Of a DNA stretch of 64,000 bases, positions 1 to 8,202 are shown piece after piece; within the stretch, counting starts at the first letter, position 1, and every line of letters starts with the position of its first letter. Position numbers and translations under genes: made by a program. The notes beneath the pieces were generated by a model. It was given only the letters and a program-made list of their open reading frames with translations, ran no database searches and had not been told where the DNA came from. The DNA is taken from assembly GCA_902786515.1 (NCBI GenBank), contig CADADA010000002.1, forward strand, positions 141,424-205,423, written 5' to 3'. The stretch is from an uncultured Lachnospiraceae bacterium. Lineage in GTDB: Bacteria > Bacillota > Clostridia > Lachnospirales > Lachnospiraceae.

Positions 1-863
1 TTACACCTTAACTCATTAACAAGGCTCTCAAACCACAAAAACATCAATATCCCAAATATCTTCGTTTTACACCTTAACTCATTAACAAGGCTCTCAAACT
101 AGAATGTCGCCCAACGTTATATCACGAATGTTTTACACCTTAACTCATTAACAAGGCTCTCAAACCAATATGGTCATATATCATATCCAACACCTGTTTT
201 ACACCTTAACTCATTAACAAGGCTCTCAAACACACTGACGAGTAGCGAACTGTCAATATATGTTTTACACCTTAACTCATTAACAAGGCTCTCAAACGCT
301 TTCCGGGTTGTTGTTGCGCAGATAATTGTTTTACACCTTAACTCATTAACAAGGCTCTCAAACAATCCAGAAACTAGAATTGAAAGCGACAAAGTTTTAC
401 ACCTTAACTCATTAACAAGGCTCTCAAACCTTCTTCTCCATTTCCTTGTTAATAGCCATGTTTTACACCTTAACTCATTAACAAGGCTCTCAAACTACAA
501 TTATCGTCCAAAACGAAAAATCTGTGTTTTACACCTTAACTCATTAACAAGGCTCTCAAACTCAACCAGCTTCTCAAAAGCAGTTCTGCTTGTTTTACAC
601 CTTAACTCATTAACAAGGCTCTCAAACGGAGGTAAAGACATTATGAGCAAATTAAGAGTTTTACACCTTAACTCATTAACAAGGCTCTCAAACCAACCAG
701 GGCGAAGGCTGCGCGGCTGTATGGTTTTACACCTTAACTCATTAACAAGGCTCTCAGTACTGTTTTACACCTTAACTCATTAACAAGGCTCTCAAACGGT
801 CTAAGCGGACTATTCGACATATCTATAGTTTTACACCTTAACTCATTAACAAGGCTCTCAAAC
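1..863 (-). CRISPR. Type II-A CRISPR array (left end cut by window)
   Basis: Fourteen copies of a 36-bp repeat are visible. Read on the minus strand, the crRNA direction, each begins GTTTGAGAGCC and ends GGTGTAAAAC. The copy at the left edge lacks 3 bp because the window starts inside it. Full repeats begin (plus coordinates) at 64, 130, 196, 262, 328, 394, 460, 526, 592, 658, 762 and 828, giving 30-nt spacers. The copy at 724 ends at 756, three bases short, and is separated from the next repeat by only 5 nt. The leader lies on the right, next to csn2, so the newest spacer is 798-827. Repeats are otherwise identical, which argues for an active or recently active array. The pairing with the tracrRNA at 7000-7095 fixes the orientation. 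Confidence 0.98.
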
Positions 864-953
864 CTCAAATTGGTTATCACCGAACCCATACATTTTTGCG
901 AAAATGCTGTTAACTCGTAATTATTTATCGTAAAACAAACCATCTATATTATA
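864..953 (-). promoter_or_regulatory. CRISPR leader with anchor motif and candidate promoter
   Basis: This AT-rich stretch separates csn2 from the leader-proximal repeat. On the minus strand its last seven bases before the repeat are ATTTGAG, a leader-anchoring motif known from type II-A systems that guides Cas1-Cas2 spacer integration. A TATAAT lies at 948-953 inside the last codons of csn2 with only a poor -35 (TGGATT, 17 bp away). It could drive the pre-crRNA, with a start near 941. The anchor motif is directly visible; the promoter is a guess. Confidence 0.7.
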
Positions 954-1609
954 CACAAATCTTTGTCTATAATCCAGACTTTTTCATTATAATATATCTT
1001 ATTTTGAAATCCTTCAATTAACAAAACATGAATCTTTTCATATGCACAAAATTTATATAGTTCCTCTATTTCTTCTTCTGATAAATACATTTTAATATTC
1101 ACAAACACAAATAATTCACGATTTAAAACTGTGTGCATTAATTTTATATAATTTATTAGTCTGTTAATTAATTCATCATCCTGATTCCTGTTTTTTAAAT
1201 CCATTAATTTAAATAACCCTGTAAAATTAATTGCAGGTTCATATACTATGTCATAATCAACATGTGAAACGACCTCATCTAAAAATTCTATAATATTTTT
1301 ATTTAAAAGTGCTGCTTTCTCAGACATGCTAATCATTATTTCACTGTCTATTTCTGTATATATCTTCGTTATAATTTTTTTGTTATTAATGTCAACATCA
1401 AAAGGAGTTATTATTATTTCGGCAACTTTAGATAAAGCAATTTCTTTATTATCTACAGAACATAAAAAATTACCACCTAATCCATCTGACTGATTAATAA
1501 ATGATTGTATAACATCAGAATATATAGTTGGATTTTCAATTATAAGAACATTTATTTCGTTTTCATTAAAATTCATTTCTAAATCTAATCTTTTGTACAC
1601 TAATCTCAT
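944..1609 (-). CDS. csn2: CRISPR-associated protein Csn2
   Basis: Csn2 is the subtype-defining protein of type II-A systems. It forms a tetrameric ring around DNA ends and is needed for spacer acquisition together with Cas1, Cas2 and Cas9. The 221-residue length fits the short Csn2 class (about 220). The C-terminal half has the typical pattern, a hydrophobic strand LFVFVNIKMYL followed by a helix and a second strand IHVLLIEGF. The start ATG overlaps the cas2 stop (ATGA), which suggests translational coupling, and GAGAGG lies about 10 bp upstream. A downstream ATG at codon 12 is possible, but the first ATG aligns better with the N-terminus I recall for streptococcal Csn2. It is the last cas gene before the leader. 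Confidence 0.93.
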   Translation of the reverse strand: MRLVYKRLDLEMNFNENEINVLIIENPTIYSDVIQSFINQSDGLGGNFLCSVDNKEIALSKVAEIIITPFDVDINNKKIITKIYTEIDSEIMISMSEKAALLNKNIIEFLDEVVSHVDYDIVYEPAINFTGLFKLMDLKNRNQDDELINRLINYIKLMHTVLNRELFVFVNIKMYLSEEEIEELYKFCAYEKIHVLLIEGFQNKIYYNEKVWIIDKDLCII

Positions 1610-1926
1610 AATATAATCAACCTCTCTGATGAATTAATCACTTCCAGCTTTTGCTCACCAACTATATATTCCATATTTGAATACTGCTTTTCAGTTATTT
1701 TTAACACCTGAACCAAACCATCATTTGGTTTATTTTTATTGAGTCCGTCTATTACTGAATCAGCTACACCGGCATTCGGTACAAGTTTACAATATACAGA
1801 TTCCTGCATCATTAAAAATCCGGACTTTATTAAATATTTTCGAAATTTTTGATAATCTCTCCTGTTTTGAACAGTCAAAACAGGGAGATCAAAAAAACAT
1901 ATTACTCTCATATACCTAAAATTCAT
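1606..1926 (-). CDS. cas2: CRISPR-associated endoribonuclease-like Cas2
   Basis: Cas2 forms the dimeric core of the Cas1-Cas2 integrase that inserts spacers. At 106 residues it has normal length. The N-terminus MNFRYMRVICFFDLP carries the conserved first beta strand with the FDLP aspartate. The RKYLIKSGFLMMQESVYCK segment matches the FLxxxGFxxxQxSVY helix-strand pattern of type II Cas2. The start inside the end of cas1 is preferred because Cas2 proteins of this subtype begin with a similar x-RYMR sequence. It overlaps cas1 by 11 bp and csn2 by 4 bp, so the three genes are probably translated from one message. Confidence 0.95.
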   Translation of the reverse strand: MNFRYMRVICFFDLPVLTVQNRRDYQKFRKYLIKSGFLMMQESVYCKLVPNAGVADSVIDGLNKNKPNDGLVQVLKITEKQYSNMEYIVGEQKLEVINSSERLIIL

Positions 1927-2788
1927 ATTTGTAAAACTTTAATAACGACATATCTGAATCGTTTATTGCATCAAAGACACTTTTGCAATAAATTTTTATG
2001 GCATTATTAACATATTCATTCCTTCCATAAATGTTTACTTCCAGTTCAAGCAATCTCAACATCATTACTTTTTCATCATGTTCAAATTTTTGTGGCATAT
2101 TAAGCTTAACAATGTGGTCAACCAAAGGTCTGAATGGCTCCATTAAGTCTGATGCAAGGTTGAAAGGGTTGAACATATTGTCATGAAATAATCCCAATTG
2201 TGTTAAGTATCCGTTAGCCGATATTTCCCTGTTAAAAGCAGATAATAATAAGCTATATCCATAATTTAATGCAGCATTTAAGCTGTTTTCTGCACTTCTT
2301 GTGAAATCTTTGCCAAACAACGCATTAAAATATACTTTTGCTGCATGTCCCTCTCTATTTGTCGCATCTCCAAATTCAAGTTCATTAAGATATTGATATA
2401 GCATCTCTGCTTCTTTAGCTTTATAGCATACCAAATGATCAGCCTGCATCTTGATTTTCTGATATACAACCTCTGTCCAAATGGATTTTTTAATATCGTC
2501 TGACCAACCTATCTGTTTCTTTATCTTTGCACTTGTATCATGTGAACCATAATACGGTATTAGTTCAGATGATGGATTTCTTTTCTCGTCACAAAAAACT
2601 ACCTTTATCTTCTTCTTTGTCAACTCGCTTAACAATGCAACTGTTATAGACACAGAGGTTGTCTCTATAATGAGATTCGATATTTCGTTGAGATGAATTT
2701 TAGTCATATCTTTCGTTCTGACAACCAAATATCCCATCTGATAATCCAATTTAGCTGTATTTGATATAACAACTGTTCTCCAACTCAT
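1916..2788 (-). CDS. cas1: CRISPR-associated integrase Cas1
   Basis: Cas1 is the catalytic subunit of the spacer integrase. The 290-residue protein has the expected metal-binding residues: Glu146 in REGHAAKVYF, His202 in GLFHDN, and Glu217 in the ASDLMEPFRPLVD segment, each offset by three from the positions I recall in the streptococcal enzyme. The all-beta N-terminal dimerisation domain (about residues 1-90) precedes the helical catalytic domain. It starts 3 bp downstream of the cas9 stop and overlaps cas2. No disruption is visible, so acquisition should be functional. Confidence 0.97.
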   Translation of the reverse strand: MSWRTVVISNTAKLDYQMGYLVVRTKDMTKIHLNEISNLIIETTSVSITVALLSELTKKKIKVVFCDEKRNPSSELIPYYGSHDTSAKIKKQIGWSDDIKKSIWTEVVYQKIKMQADHLVCYKAKEAEMLYQYLNELEFGDATNREGHAAKVYFNALFGKDFTRSAENSLNAALNYGYSLLLSAFNREISANGYLTQLGLFHDNMFNPFNLASDLMEPFRPLVDHIVKLNMPQKFEHDEKVMMLRLLELEVNIYGRNEYVNNAIKIYCKSVFDAINDSDMSLLKFYKYEF

Positions 2789-2791
2789 AGG

Positions 2792-5700
2792 CTATACCGT
2801 TTTTAAATCAACATAGTTTTCAAATAAACCTGTAACTGATTGATTTATTAGTAAGAATTCGCTTTTTGATGAAATATCTTTACTTACCAAAATCATACCA
2901 CTATTCTTAGATTCATTGATTCCTGTCAAATCACACTTGCCATTTCCAAAAGCTGTTAGTTTTAGTATTTCTAATATTACATTTGTTTGTTCGGTATGAT
3001 CCAATTCTGAAAAATAATCTAATTTATTTTTCAACTTTTCACCCATAGGATTTGGTTTTTTTGAATATATGGAATTAAGGTGTTTATCTGCGATAAGCCT
3101 ATACAATTCAATATTTTTTTCTGAATTAATATATCCCGATAAATTGCTTCCTTTATCAATATAATTTTCCAAAATCTTTATATATTCAACCCATTCTTTA
3201 TTTAAACACATAGAAACATAATTTTTCAATATATATTGATTACCTGTCTTACCTGTTACATGTGCAAAATAACCATCAATCTTAAACAATGATTGTATCT
3301 TAATCTTACTAAATCTAATATCCGGATTTTTAAGATTAAGTACAGTTTTGCAATAATCTTCAAGCTTCTTTTTATCATCTTTAATCTGATTAACATACAT
3401 TATCGGTAGTGTCTCTAATGTCCTGATTCTTCCTTTCTTTCCATCATGTTCAACAACAAACATATATGCAATTTTTACACTTGTAAATCCGCCATATTTT
3501 GTTACATCACTCATTTTGTTATCACTTGATTTTAATGGCACATAATTTGAAGCACTTGCTTTTTCATGACCATATAATGTTGCATTTGCAATCTGACCAT
3601 GCCCAACAAAATTCATTCGTGTAATAATTGGTGTATTTTTTGCCATGGTTCTTTTGACGATATCTATACTCTTTTCTTCTCCTTCCTTAGGATTAGCTAC
3701 CCAGCCTACTTCTCCATTTCTTTCTATATCCCATCTCAAAATATTATGTATATTGTATGGTTTGCCGTTGTTTTTATCATCTTTTTTCTTTTGTGCATTT
3801 TTTATGTAGTTATATGGATTTTTAGTAAATTTCACATTATATGCGTTTCCAACCACTATATTGAGATACGCATCATTCGCATGATGAAAATCATTTATCA
3901 ATCTTGATTTTGGGAACATGAAATGTTCTTCATTATCATCACGTTTCTTCATTAATCCATTTCTTCTAAAATCTGATACATTGCCGGCTTTTGAGTACAC
4001 AATTTCCGTCTGTCCTTGTAATAATCCGGAAATTAAATCTGCAACAGCCTTTGTGGCCTGATTTGTTTCAACAATCTGTCTTGCAATAAAACCACTTAAT
4101 TGATCATCAGAAAAACCATTTGCAGAAGTTAGTCTTCTATATTTTTCTTCGTTGATAAATCCATGATCTCTTAAATACTTCCAATGAGTGAATACCTTTG
4201 GATTGTTCCTTATCTTAATATCCAGCGGATAATCATTAGTTTTGTTGGCATTATATTGTTTTTCAACAAGTACGAGATTATTCGATATGTTATCATCTTT
4301 TACTAGACTTCTTGGATAAATATGATCAATATCATATTTATTGTCATCAAATAGTTCGTCTAAATCAATTTGTTCACCTGTATACATACTTTTACCCATT
4401 TGAATTAAATACAAAAACATTTTTTTGCTTTTTAATTTTCCGCTATTTTCAGCCGAATTAATAAGTTCTTCCCATTCACTTATATCTTCGCCGGTTTTTT
4501 TATACAATTCAAGAAGCATTTTAGCTCTGGAATCTTTTCTTCCTTTATCGCCTTTTTCTTCATCATGTCTGGTCATTTCAATAAATAGTTTTTTAGGAGG
4601 TTTTCCTGTAATCTTTTCTATTTCTTTTATAACTAAAATTGTTTGCCAAACCATACGCTTTACAGGAGCGGAAAAATAATACTCATCTAAATCTTCTACC
4701 TTAAATTCTGATAAACATTTTAAGCCTGTATTCTTTTTTTCTGCAAGTGCTTCTTTAAATGTATAATCCTCAGAATTTATTAATTCCATCATATTTAATT
4801 GATCTTCCATTAATGCGTCTATTAAAGTGAATACTTCACCTGTACTCTTTTTGCATCCGGTTAGCATTAAAAATTCTTTTGAAATTCTACCCCAGTCTTT
4901 AAATTTAAAGCCAAGGATTCGCTTTATCTGCGTATCGTCTAATATATTTTTTTCTTGCTTATATTTTTTTACAAGAACATCTTTTAATCTTTTTTTAGAA
5001 TCTCCGTAAATTGTAGCATCACGTATGATATCTTCAATTATATTTTTATAATTATCTTCCATTATCTTATCACCAAATATAGGTAGGAATTTTCCGTAGG
5101 AATTCAATTGATTATTGATATTAGTATCAATTCCACTGATTTCTCCTGCTTCTGATATTTTATTTCTTGAAACCAAATATTCAATAATTCCTTTTTTTGT
5201 AACCTTTTTACCACTGCAAAATAGATCATTAAAAATCTCTTTTTTGAGTTCAGGCGTAATTCTTTCATCTCGTATTCTTATATTATTTATTTCATTCAGT
5301 ACACAATATTTTTCGTATAACAATGATTGTTTAGGCATTACTTTTTCACCGGAAATATATGTACACCTCCTTATTAAACGCTCAATGAATTTTTCGGAGG
5401 TTGCTTCAATATCAACTTTCTCATTTATATTCCATGGTAATACTTTTCCTGCTTCTTTTCTTACAACCCAACCATTCCCATTGTTTTTTTCACTCATATC
5501 TGATAATGGTCCAATATAGTAAGGAATCTGAAATTCAAATAATTGTATAATACGCTCTTTCGTTGATAATCCAGATTCATCAATATCATTTAAAAAATCT
5601 AAATATAATGAAGCATTTTCAAGTATCTTTTTAAGCTCTTTACAATGAATCTGATTAGGAATTACTCCATTTTCAGAAGTTAACTGTTTGGGTAAAAAGC

Positions 5701-6937
5701 TTTCTTTATCAATTTCTTTTAAAATGTAATCAATTCGTTCATCTTCAATATTATCCTTTTTCAGCCCTTCCATCAATTTCTTAATCCGTTTATATAAATC
5801 ATCTCTTTTTCTATTTTTAAAACTTCTACGAATTTTTTTTCCTGAATTAAAGGATTTAACATAGGCAGAATAACTCGAATCAGTTTCATTCCTAAAAATG
5901 TCATCATATTCTTCAGAACTGTATTGTCTGATAACGTCTTTTAATAATCTTAAATCCCTTTTATGTTTTTCATACTGCTCTACTCTTGAAAAAGATAAAT
6001 AGTTGTTTGCATTTCCTCCTAGAATCTCTAGTAATACAGTACTATCATAGAAATTCTTCAATGATTCTATTACTTTAAAACGTTCTTCACCGGTCATCTG
6101 AATAATTTCAGTTTCTTTTTCCGTATAGCTAAAATCAGAAAACTTCACTGAGTAAGCCTCATTTTCTAATTCGATTCCTTCAAAAATATCTTTTAGTTTA
6201 AATGAGAGTCCACAAATAGCTTTAATGAGATTAAGTTTTATTTTATCAGTTTTTTTATTAATTCCCAAAAAATCTAATAAGTTTTCAGATTTTTTCGTTC
6301 TGTTTGAATCTTTATCTGTTATTAAAAGTTTTAGTCTTTCAAAATCGATTCCACTTGGCAATTCAATATCATCGTAAAACGCAGCAAGTGTTTCATTCAA
6401 ACCATTATAAACAGATTCTATATCAGAGCCGGCATCAGCATTTAGTCCTGCATTCAAAAAGTGACCTCTTCTTTTAAACATATTAAGTACAGCCAAAAAT
6501 ACAAGTCTGACATCATGTGATTCTAGATTTTCAATCAATTCCTTACGCAAATGAAATATTGTCGGATATTGTTTATAATAATCCGAATCTGTATAGTTTT
6601 CATCATTGAAAATAGAGTACTTATATCTTACATTTTCATCCTTATCTTCTAAATGGTATTTACTGTTTTCTAACCTCTGATAGAAATCAGGATCAACTTT
6701 TGCAATTTCATCATGAAAATAATCGTAAATCATTCCTATACGAACCTGTTGTCTCTGTCTTCTTCTACGACTTATACGATTTGTTCTTCGTTCTACTGAT
6801 ACTAATGCTTCATCAAACTCTCTAACTCCCCACATATCCTTACCTTTAAATTTTAATAAATTGTACTTTGTATCAGTAACAGCCCAACCAACAGTACTTG
6901 TTCCCATATCTAAACCTAAATAATATTCTTTATCCAT
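2792..6937 (-). CDS. cas9: CRISPR-associated endonuclease Cas9 (type II-A)
   Basis: Cas9 is the RNA-guided effector that cuts both strands of invading DNA using crRNA and tracrRNA. At 1381 residues it is in the size class of the streptococcal type II-A enzyme. Domain landmarks are all intact: RuvC-I with Asp10 (YLGLDMGTSTVGWAV); an arginine-rich bridge helix at about residues 51-70; RuvC-II with Glu787 (LFIEMTRHDEE); HNH with catalytic His872 (YDIDHIYPRS) and Asn downstream (NNLVLV); RuvC-III with His1019 and Asp1022 (FHHANDAYLN). The PAM-interacting region should occupy roughly the last 250 residues. GGAGG lies 7 bp before the ATG. A TATAAT almost abuts that Shine-Dalgarno, so the cas promoter may lie there or further upstream, opposite the tracrRNA promoter. 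Confidence 0.98.
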   Translation of the reverse strand: MDKEYYLGLDMGTSTVGWAVTDTKYNLLKFKGKDMWGVREFDEALVSVERRTNRISRRRRQRQQVRIGMIYDYFHDEIAKVDPDFYQRLENSKYHLEDKDENVRYKYSIFNDENYTDSDYYKQYPTIFHLRKELIENLESHDVRLVFLAVLNMFKRRGHFLNAGLNADAGSDIESVYNGLNETLAAFYDDIELPSGIDFERLKLLITDKDSNRTKKSENLLDFLGINKKTDKIKLNLIKAICGLSFKLKDIFEGIELENEAYSVKFSDFSYTEKETEIIQMTGEERFKVIESLKNFYDSTVLLEILGGNANNYLSFSRVEQYEKHKRDLRLLKDVIRQYSSEEYDDIFRNETDSSYSAYVKSFNSGKKIRRSFKNRKRDDLYKRIKKLMEGLKKDNIEDERIDYILKEIDKESFLPKQLTSENGVIPNQIHCKELKKILENASLYLDFLNDIDESGLSTKERIIQLFEFQIPYYIGPLSDMSEKNNGNGWVVRKEAGKVLPWNINEKVDIEATSEKFIERLIRRCTYISGEKVMPKQSLLYEKYCVLNEINNIRIRDERITPELKKEIFNDLFCSGKKVTKKGIIEYLVSRNKISEAGEISGIDTNINNQLNSYGKFLPIFGDKIMEDNYKNIIEDIIRDATIYGDSKKRLKDVLVKKYKQEKNILDDTQIKRILGFKFKDWGRISKEFLMLTGCKKSTGEVFTLIDALMEDQLNMMELINSEDYTFKEALAEKKNTGLKCLSEFKVEDLDEYYFSAPVKRMVWQTILVIKEIEKITGKPPKKLFIEMTRHDEEKGDKGRKDSRAKMLLELYKKTGEDISEWEELINSAENSGKLKSKKMFLYLIQMGKSMYTGEQIDLDELFDDNKYDIDHIYPRSLVKDDNISNNLVLVEKQYNANKTNDYPLDIKIRNNPKVFTHWKYLRDHGFINEEKYRRLTSANGFSDDQLSGFIARQIVETNQATKAVADLISGLLQGQTEIVYSKAGNVSDFRRNGLMKKRDDNEEHFMFPKSRLINDFHHANDAYLNIVVGNAYNVKFTKNPYNYIKNAQKKKDDKNNGKPYNIHNILRWDIERNGEVGWVANPKEGEEKSIDIVKRTMAKNTPIITRMNFVGHGQIANATLYGHEKASASNYVPLKSSDNKMSDVTKYGGFTSVKIAYMFVVEHDGKKGRIRTLETLPIMYVNQIKDDKKKLEDYCKTVLNLKNPDIRFSKIKIQSLFKIDGYFAHVTGKTGNQYILKNYVSMCLNKEWVEYIKILENYIDKGSNLSGYINSEKNIELYRLIADKHLNSIYSKKPNPMGEKLKNKLDYFSELDHTEQTNVILEILKLTAFGNGKCDLTGINESKNSGMILVSKDISSKSEFLLINQSVTGLFENYVDLKTV

Positions 6938-6964
6938 TTTTTTACCTCCATTATAAAAAAGTTA

Positions 6965-6993
6965 TTGACATTTATTTTAATTTGTTGCATAAT
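6965..6993 (+). promoter_or_regulatory. tracrRNA promoter
   Basis: A consensus -35 TTGACA (6965-6970) is separated by exactly 17 bp from CATAAT (6988-6993). The predicted start is near 7000, immediately at the anti-repeat, so the short tracrRNA form would begin with the pairing region itself. Confidence 0.8.
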
Positions 6994-6999
6994 CTAATT

Positions 7000-7095
7000 A
7001 CATTAACAAGGCGAGTGCAAATAAGAATTCTTCTTTTGAAGAAATTCGAAGTCGTCATTTAAATGACTTGGTCACATGGTGTGACCATTTTTTTT
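7000..7095 (+). ncRNA. tracrRNA
   Basis: This RNA pairs with the crRNA repeat and is bound by Cas9. The anti-repeat CATTAACAAGGC (7001-7012) is perfectly complementary to GCCTTGTTAATG of the repeat. After a bulge (AGA in crRNA, GAGTG in tracrRNA), CAAAT (7018-7022) pairs with the first repeat bases GTTTG, giving the usual lower stem, bulge and upper stem. Downstream are a hairpin with a one-base bulge (7025-7047), the self-complementary GTCATTTAAATGAC (7053-7066), and a terminator stem GGTCACA/TGTGACC with a 3-nt loop (7070-7086) followed by eight Ts (7088-7095). It is encoded opposite to cas9, in the gap between cas9 and the WYL gene. The 3' end is well defined; the 5' end is inferred from the promoter. 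Confidence 0.92.
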
Positions 7096-7110
7096 GCCCT
7101 TTTACCCATC

Positions 7111-8088
7111 TCACATCAACCTCCTCATCAATCCTACAAACTCCACCCTAACCTCCTCCGGAGCAATAATTCTCACATCTCCACCCAATCCTGCTATCCA
7201 CCCGAAAAACTGATTACTTACATTTACTTCTACTTCTACAAAAAAATAATCTGGTTCTTGGTCGCATTCAGTAATATCAATGTCATTTCCAAACTGATCA
7301 ATAATTACATTCGCCATATATCTTTTGCATTTAAGCTTGACCGTTTTTAAGGTGCCGCCAAACATACCAAAATGTTTTGAAGTATAATTATCAAGATTTT
7401 CTTTTTCAAATTCTTCATAACCTTCTGATTCTTCATCAACAAAGTCTACATTCTCCATTTTATCAATACGGTAATGCTTAATCTTTTCGCCATCGTATGC
7501 AATCATATAATACTTATCATTGTCGTAGCAAACCGCGAACGGACTAACTTTTATAAAGCTATTATCATGATGATAGCTTTTAGTGAAATCCGGCAGCCAG
7601 CTAAAATACTTGAAAACTATTTTCACATCATTACTGATAGCTTTTTGGATATAATCAACATTATAAAAAACGCTTCTATTATGGCTTTTTATTCTGTCAG
7701 GAACAACGATATTACTATCCAATTGCTCTGCATTGTATGTGCTTGTAAGTTTTTTCAGCCGGTCAACTAAATCCTTTGTCTTTGAACCGGTTATAAATCT
7801 GGATGAGTATATAACATCAGATAATAACTTTAATTCAGCCAGATCAAACATTCTTCCCGCCAAATAATATACGGTTGTTGAACCTTTTCGCTCACTATTA
7901 ATATCAATTCCGGACATTTTAAGACATTCAATATCATTATATAGAGTTGGATCAGTAACAGTAATGTCATTCTCAGCTAAATATTTTTTAATCTCGTTTA
8001 GTGTAAACTTATGATTATCATCACTTTTCTCATAGAATAATTTTGCTAAATAAAACAGTTTTAACTTTTGATTTTTAATTTTTGACAT
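7111..8088 (-). CDS. WYL-domain transcriptional regulator
   Basis: This is an HTH plus WYL regulator of the DeoR-like class. Residues about 1-65 form a winged helix-turn-helix (FTLNEIKKYL...TDPTLYNDIECLK). The middle holds the WYL beta-barrel (FSWLPDFTKSYH...VSPFAVCYDNDKYYMIAYD), and the C-terminus is a WCX-type domain ending FVGLMRRLM. The start at 8088 has a strong GGGGG site 4 bp upstream; an upstream in-frame start at 8184 would run through the terminator hairpin and is unlikely. WYL proteins bind nucleotides or other ligands and regulate several CRISPR and phage-defence loci. Its place directly upstream of cas9 in the same orientation makes it a candidate regulator of this locus, but this is inferred from position only. 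Confidence 0.9.
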   Translation of the reverse strand: MSKIKNQKLKLFYLAKLFYEKSDDNHKFTLNEIKKYLAENDITVTDPTLYNDIECLKMSGIDINSERKGSTTVYYLAGRMFDLAELKLLSDVIYSSRFITGSKTKDLVDRLKKLTSTYNAEQLDSNIVVPDRIKSHNRSVFYNVDYIQKAISNDVKIVFKYFSWLPDFTKSYHHDNSFIKVSPFAVCYDNDKYYMIAYDGEKIKHYRIDKMENVDFVDEESEGYEEFEKENLDNYTSKHFGMFGGTLKTVKLKCKRYMANVIIDQFGNDIDITECDQEPDYFFVEVEVNVSNQFFGWIAGLGGDVRIIAPEEVRVEFVGLMRRLM

Positions 8089-8116
8089 ATTTCCCCCATA
8101 ATTCGTAACCAATAAA

Positions 8117-8156
8117 CAATATACATTTATTTTATCAAATATACATATATTTTCAA
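8117..8156 (-). promoter_or_regulatory. Promoter and direct repeats upstream of WYL regulator
   Basis: On the minus strand TTGAAA (8151-8156) is 16 bp from TAAAAT (8129-8134). A 9-bp direct repeat, AATATACAT on the plus strand, occurs at 8118-8126 and 8138-8146, 20 bp apart. One copy lies inside the promoter spacer and the other just downstream of the -10. This is a plausible autoregulatory operator for the WYL protein; binding is not demonstrated. Confidence 0.5.
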
Positions 8157-8166
8157 GGCAGAAAAT

Positions 8167-8200
8167 AGCAGGTATAAAATACATTTTACACCTGCTTTTA
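8167..8200 (-). terminator. Terminator of the LRR surface-protein gene
   Basis: The inverted repeat AGCAGGTATAAAAT (8167-8180) / ATTTTACACCTGCT (8183-8196) has one A-C mismatch as plus-strand RNA but a G-U wobble as minus-strand RNA, so it folds best as the end of the minus-strand LRR transcript. A short T-rich tail follows on that strand. Confidence 0.65.
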
Positions 8201-8202
8201 TA

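Noticed and set aside
174..392. Open frame of 72 codons within the CRISPR array, and a similar one at 734-943
   Set aside because: They translate the repeats themselves (FESLVNELRCKT repeated) and have no ribosome site.
3599..5519. Several plus-strand open frames of 60-134 codons opposite cas9
   Set aside because: Antisense shadows of the cas9 reading frame with hydrophobic, low-complexity products and no ribosome sites.
8089..8184. N-terminal extension of the WYL protein to 8184
   Set aside because: The extra residues are encoded by the terminator hairpin and promoter region, while 8088 has a strong ribosome site.
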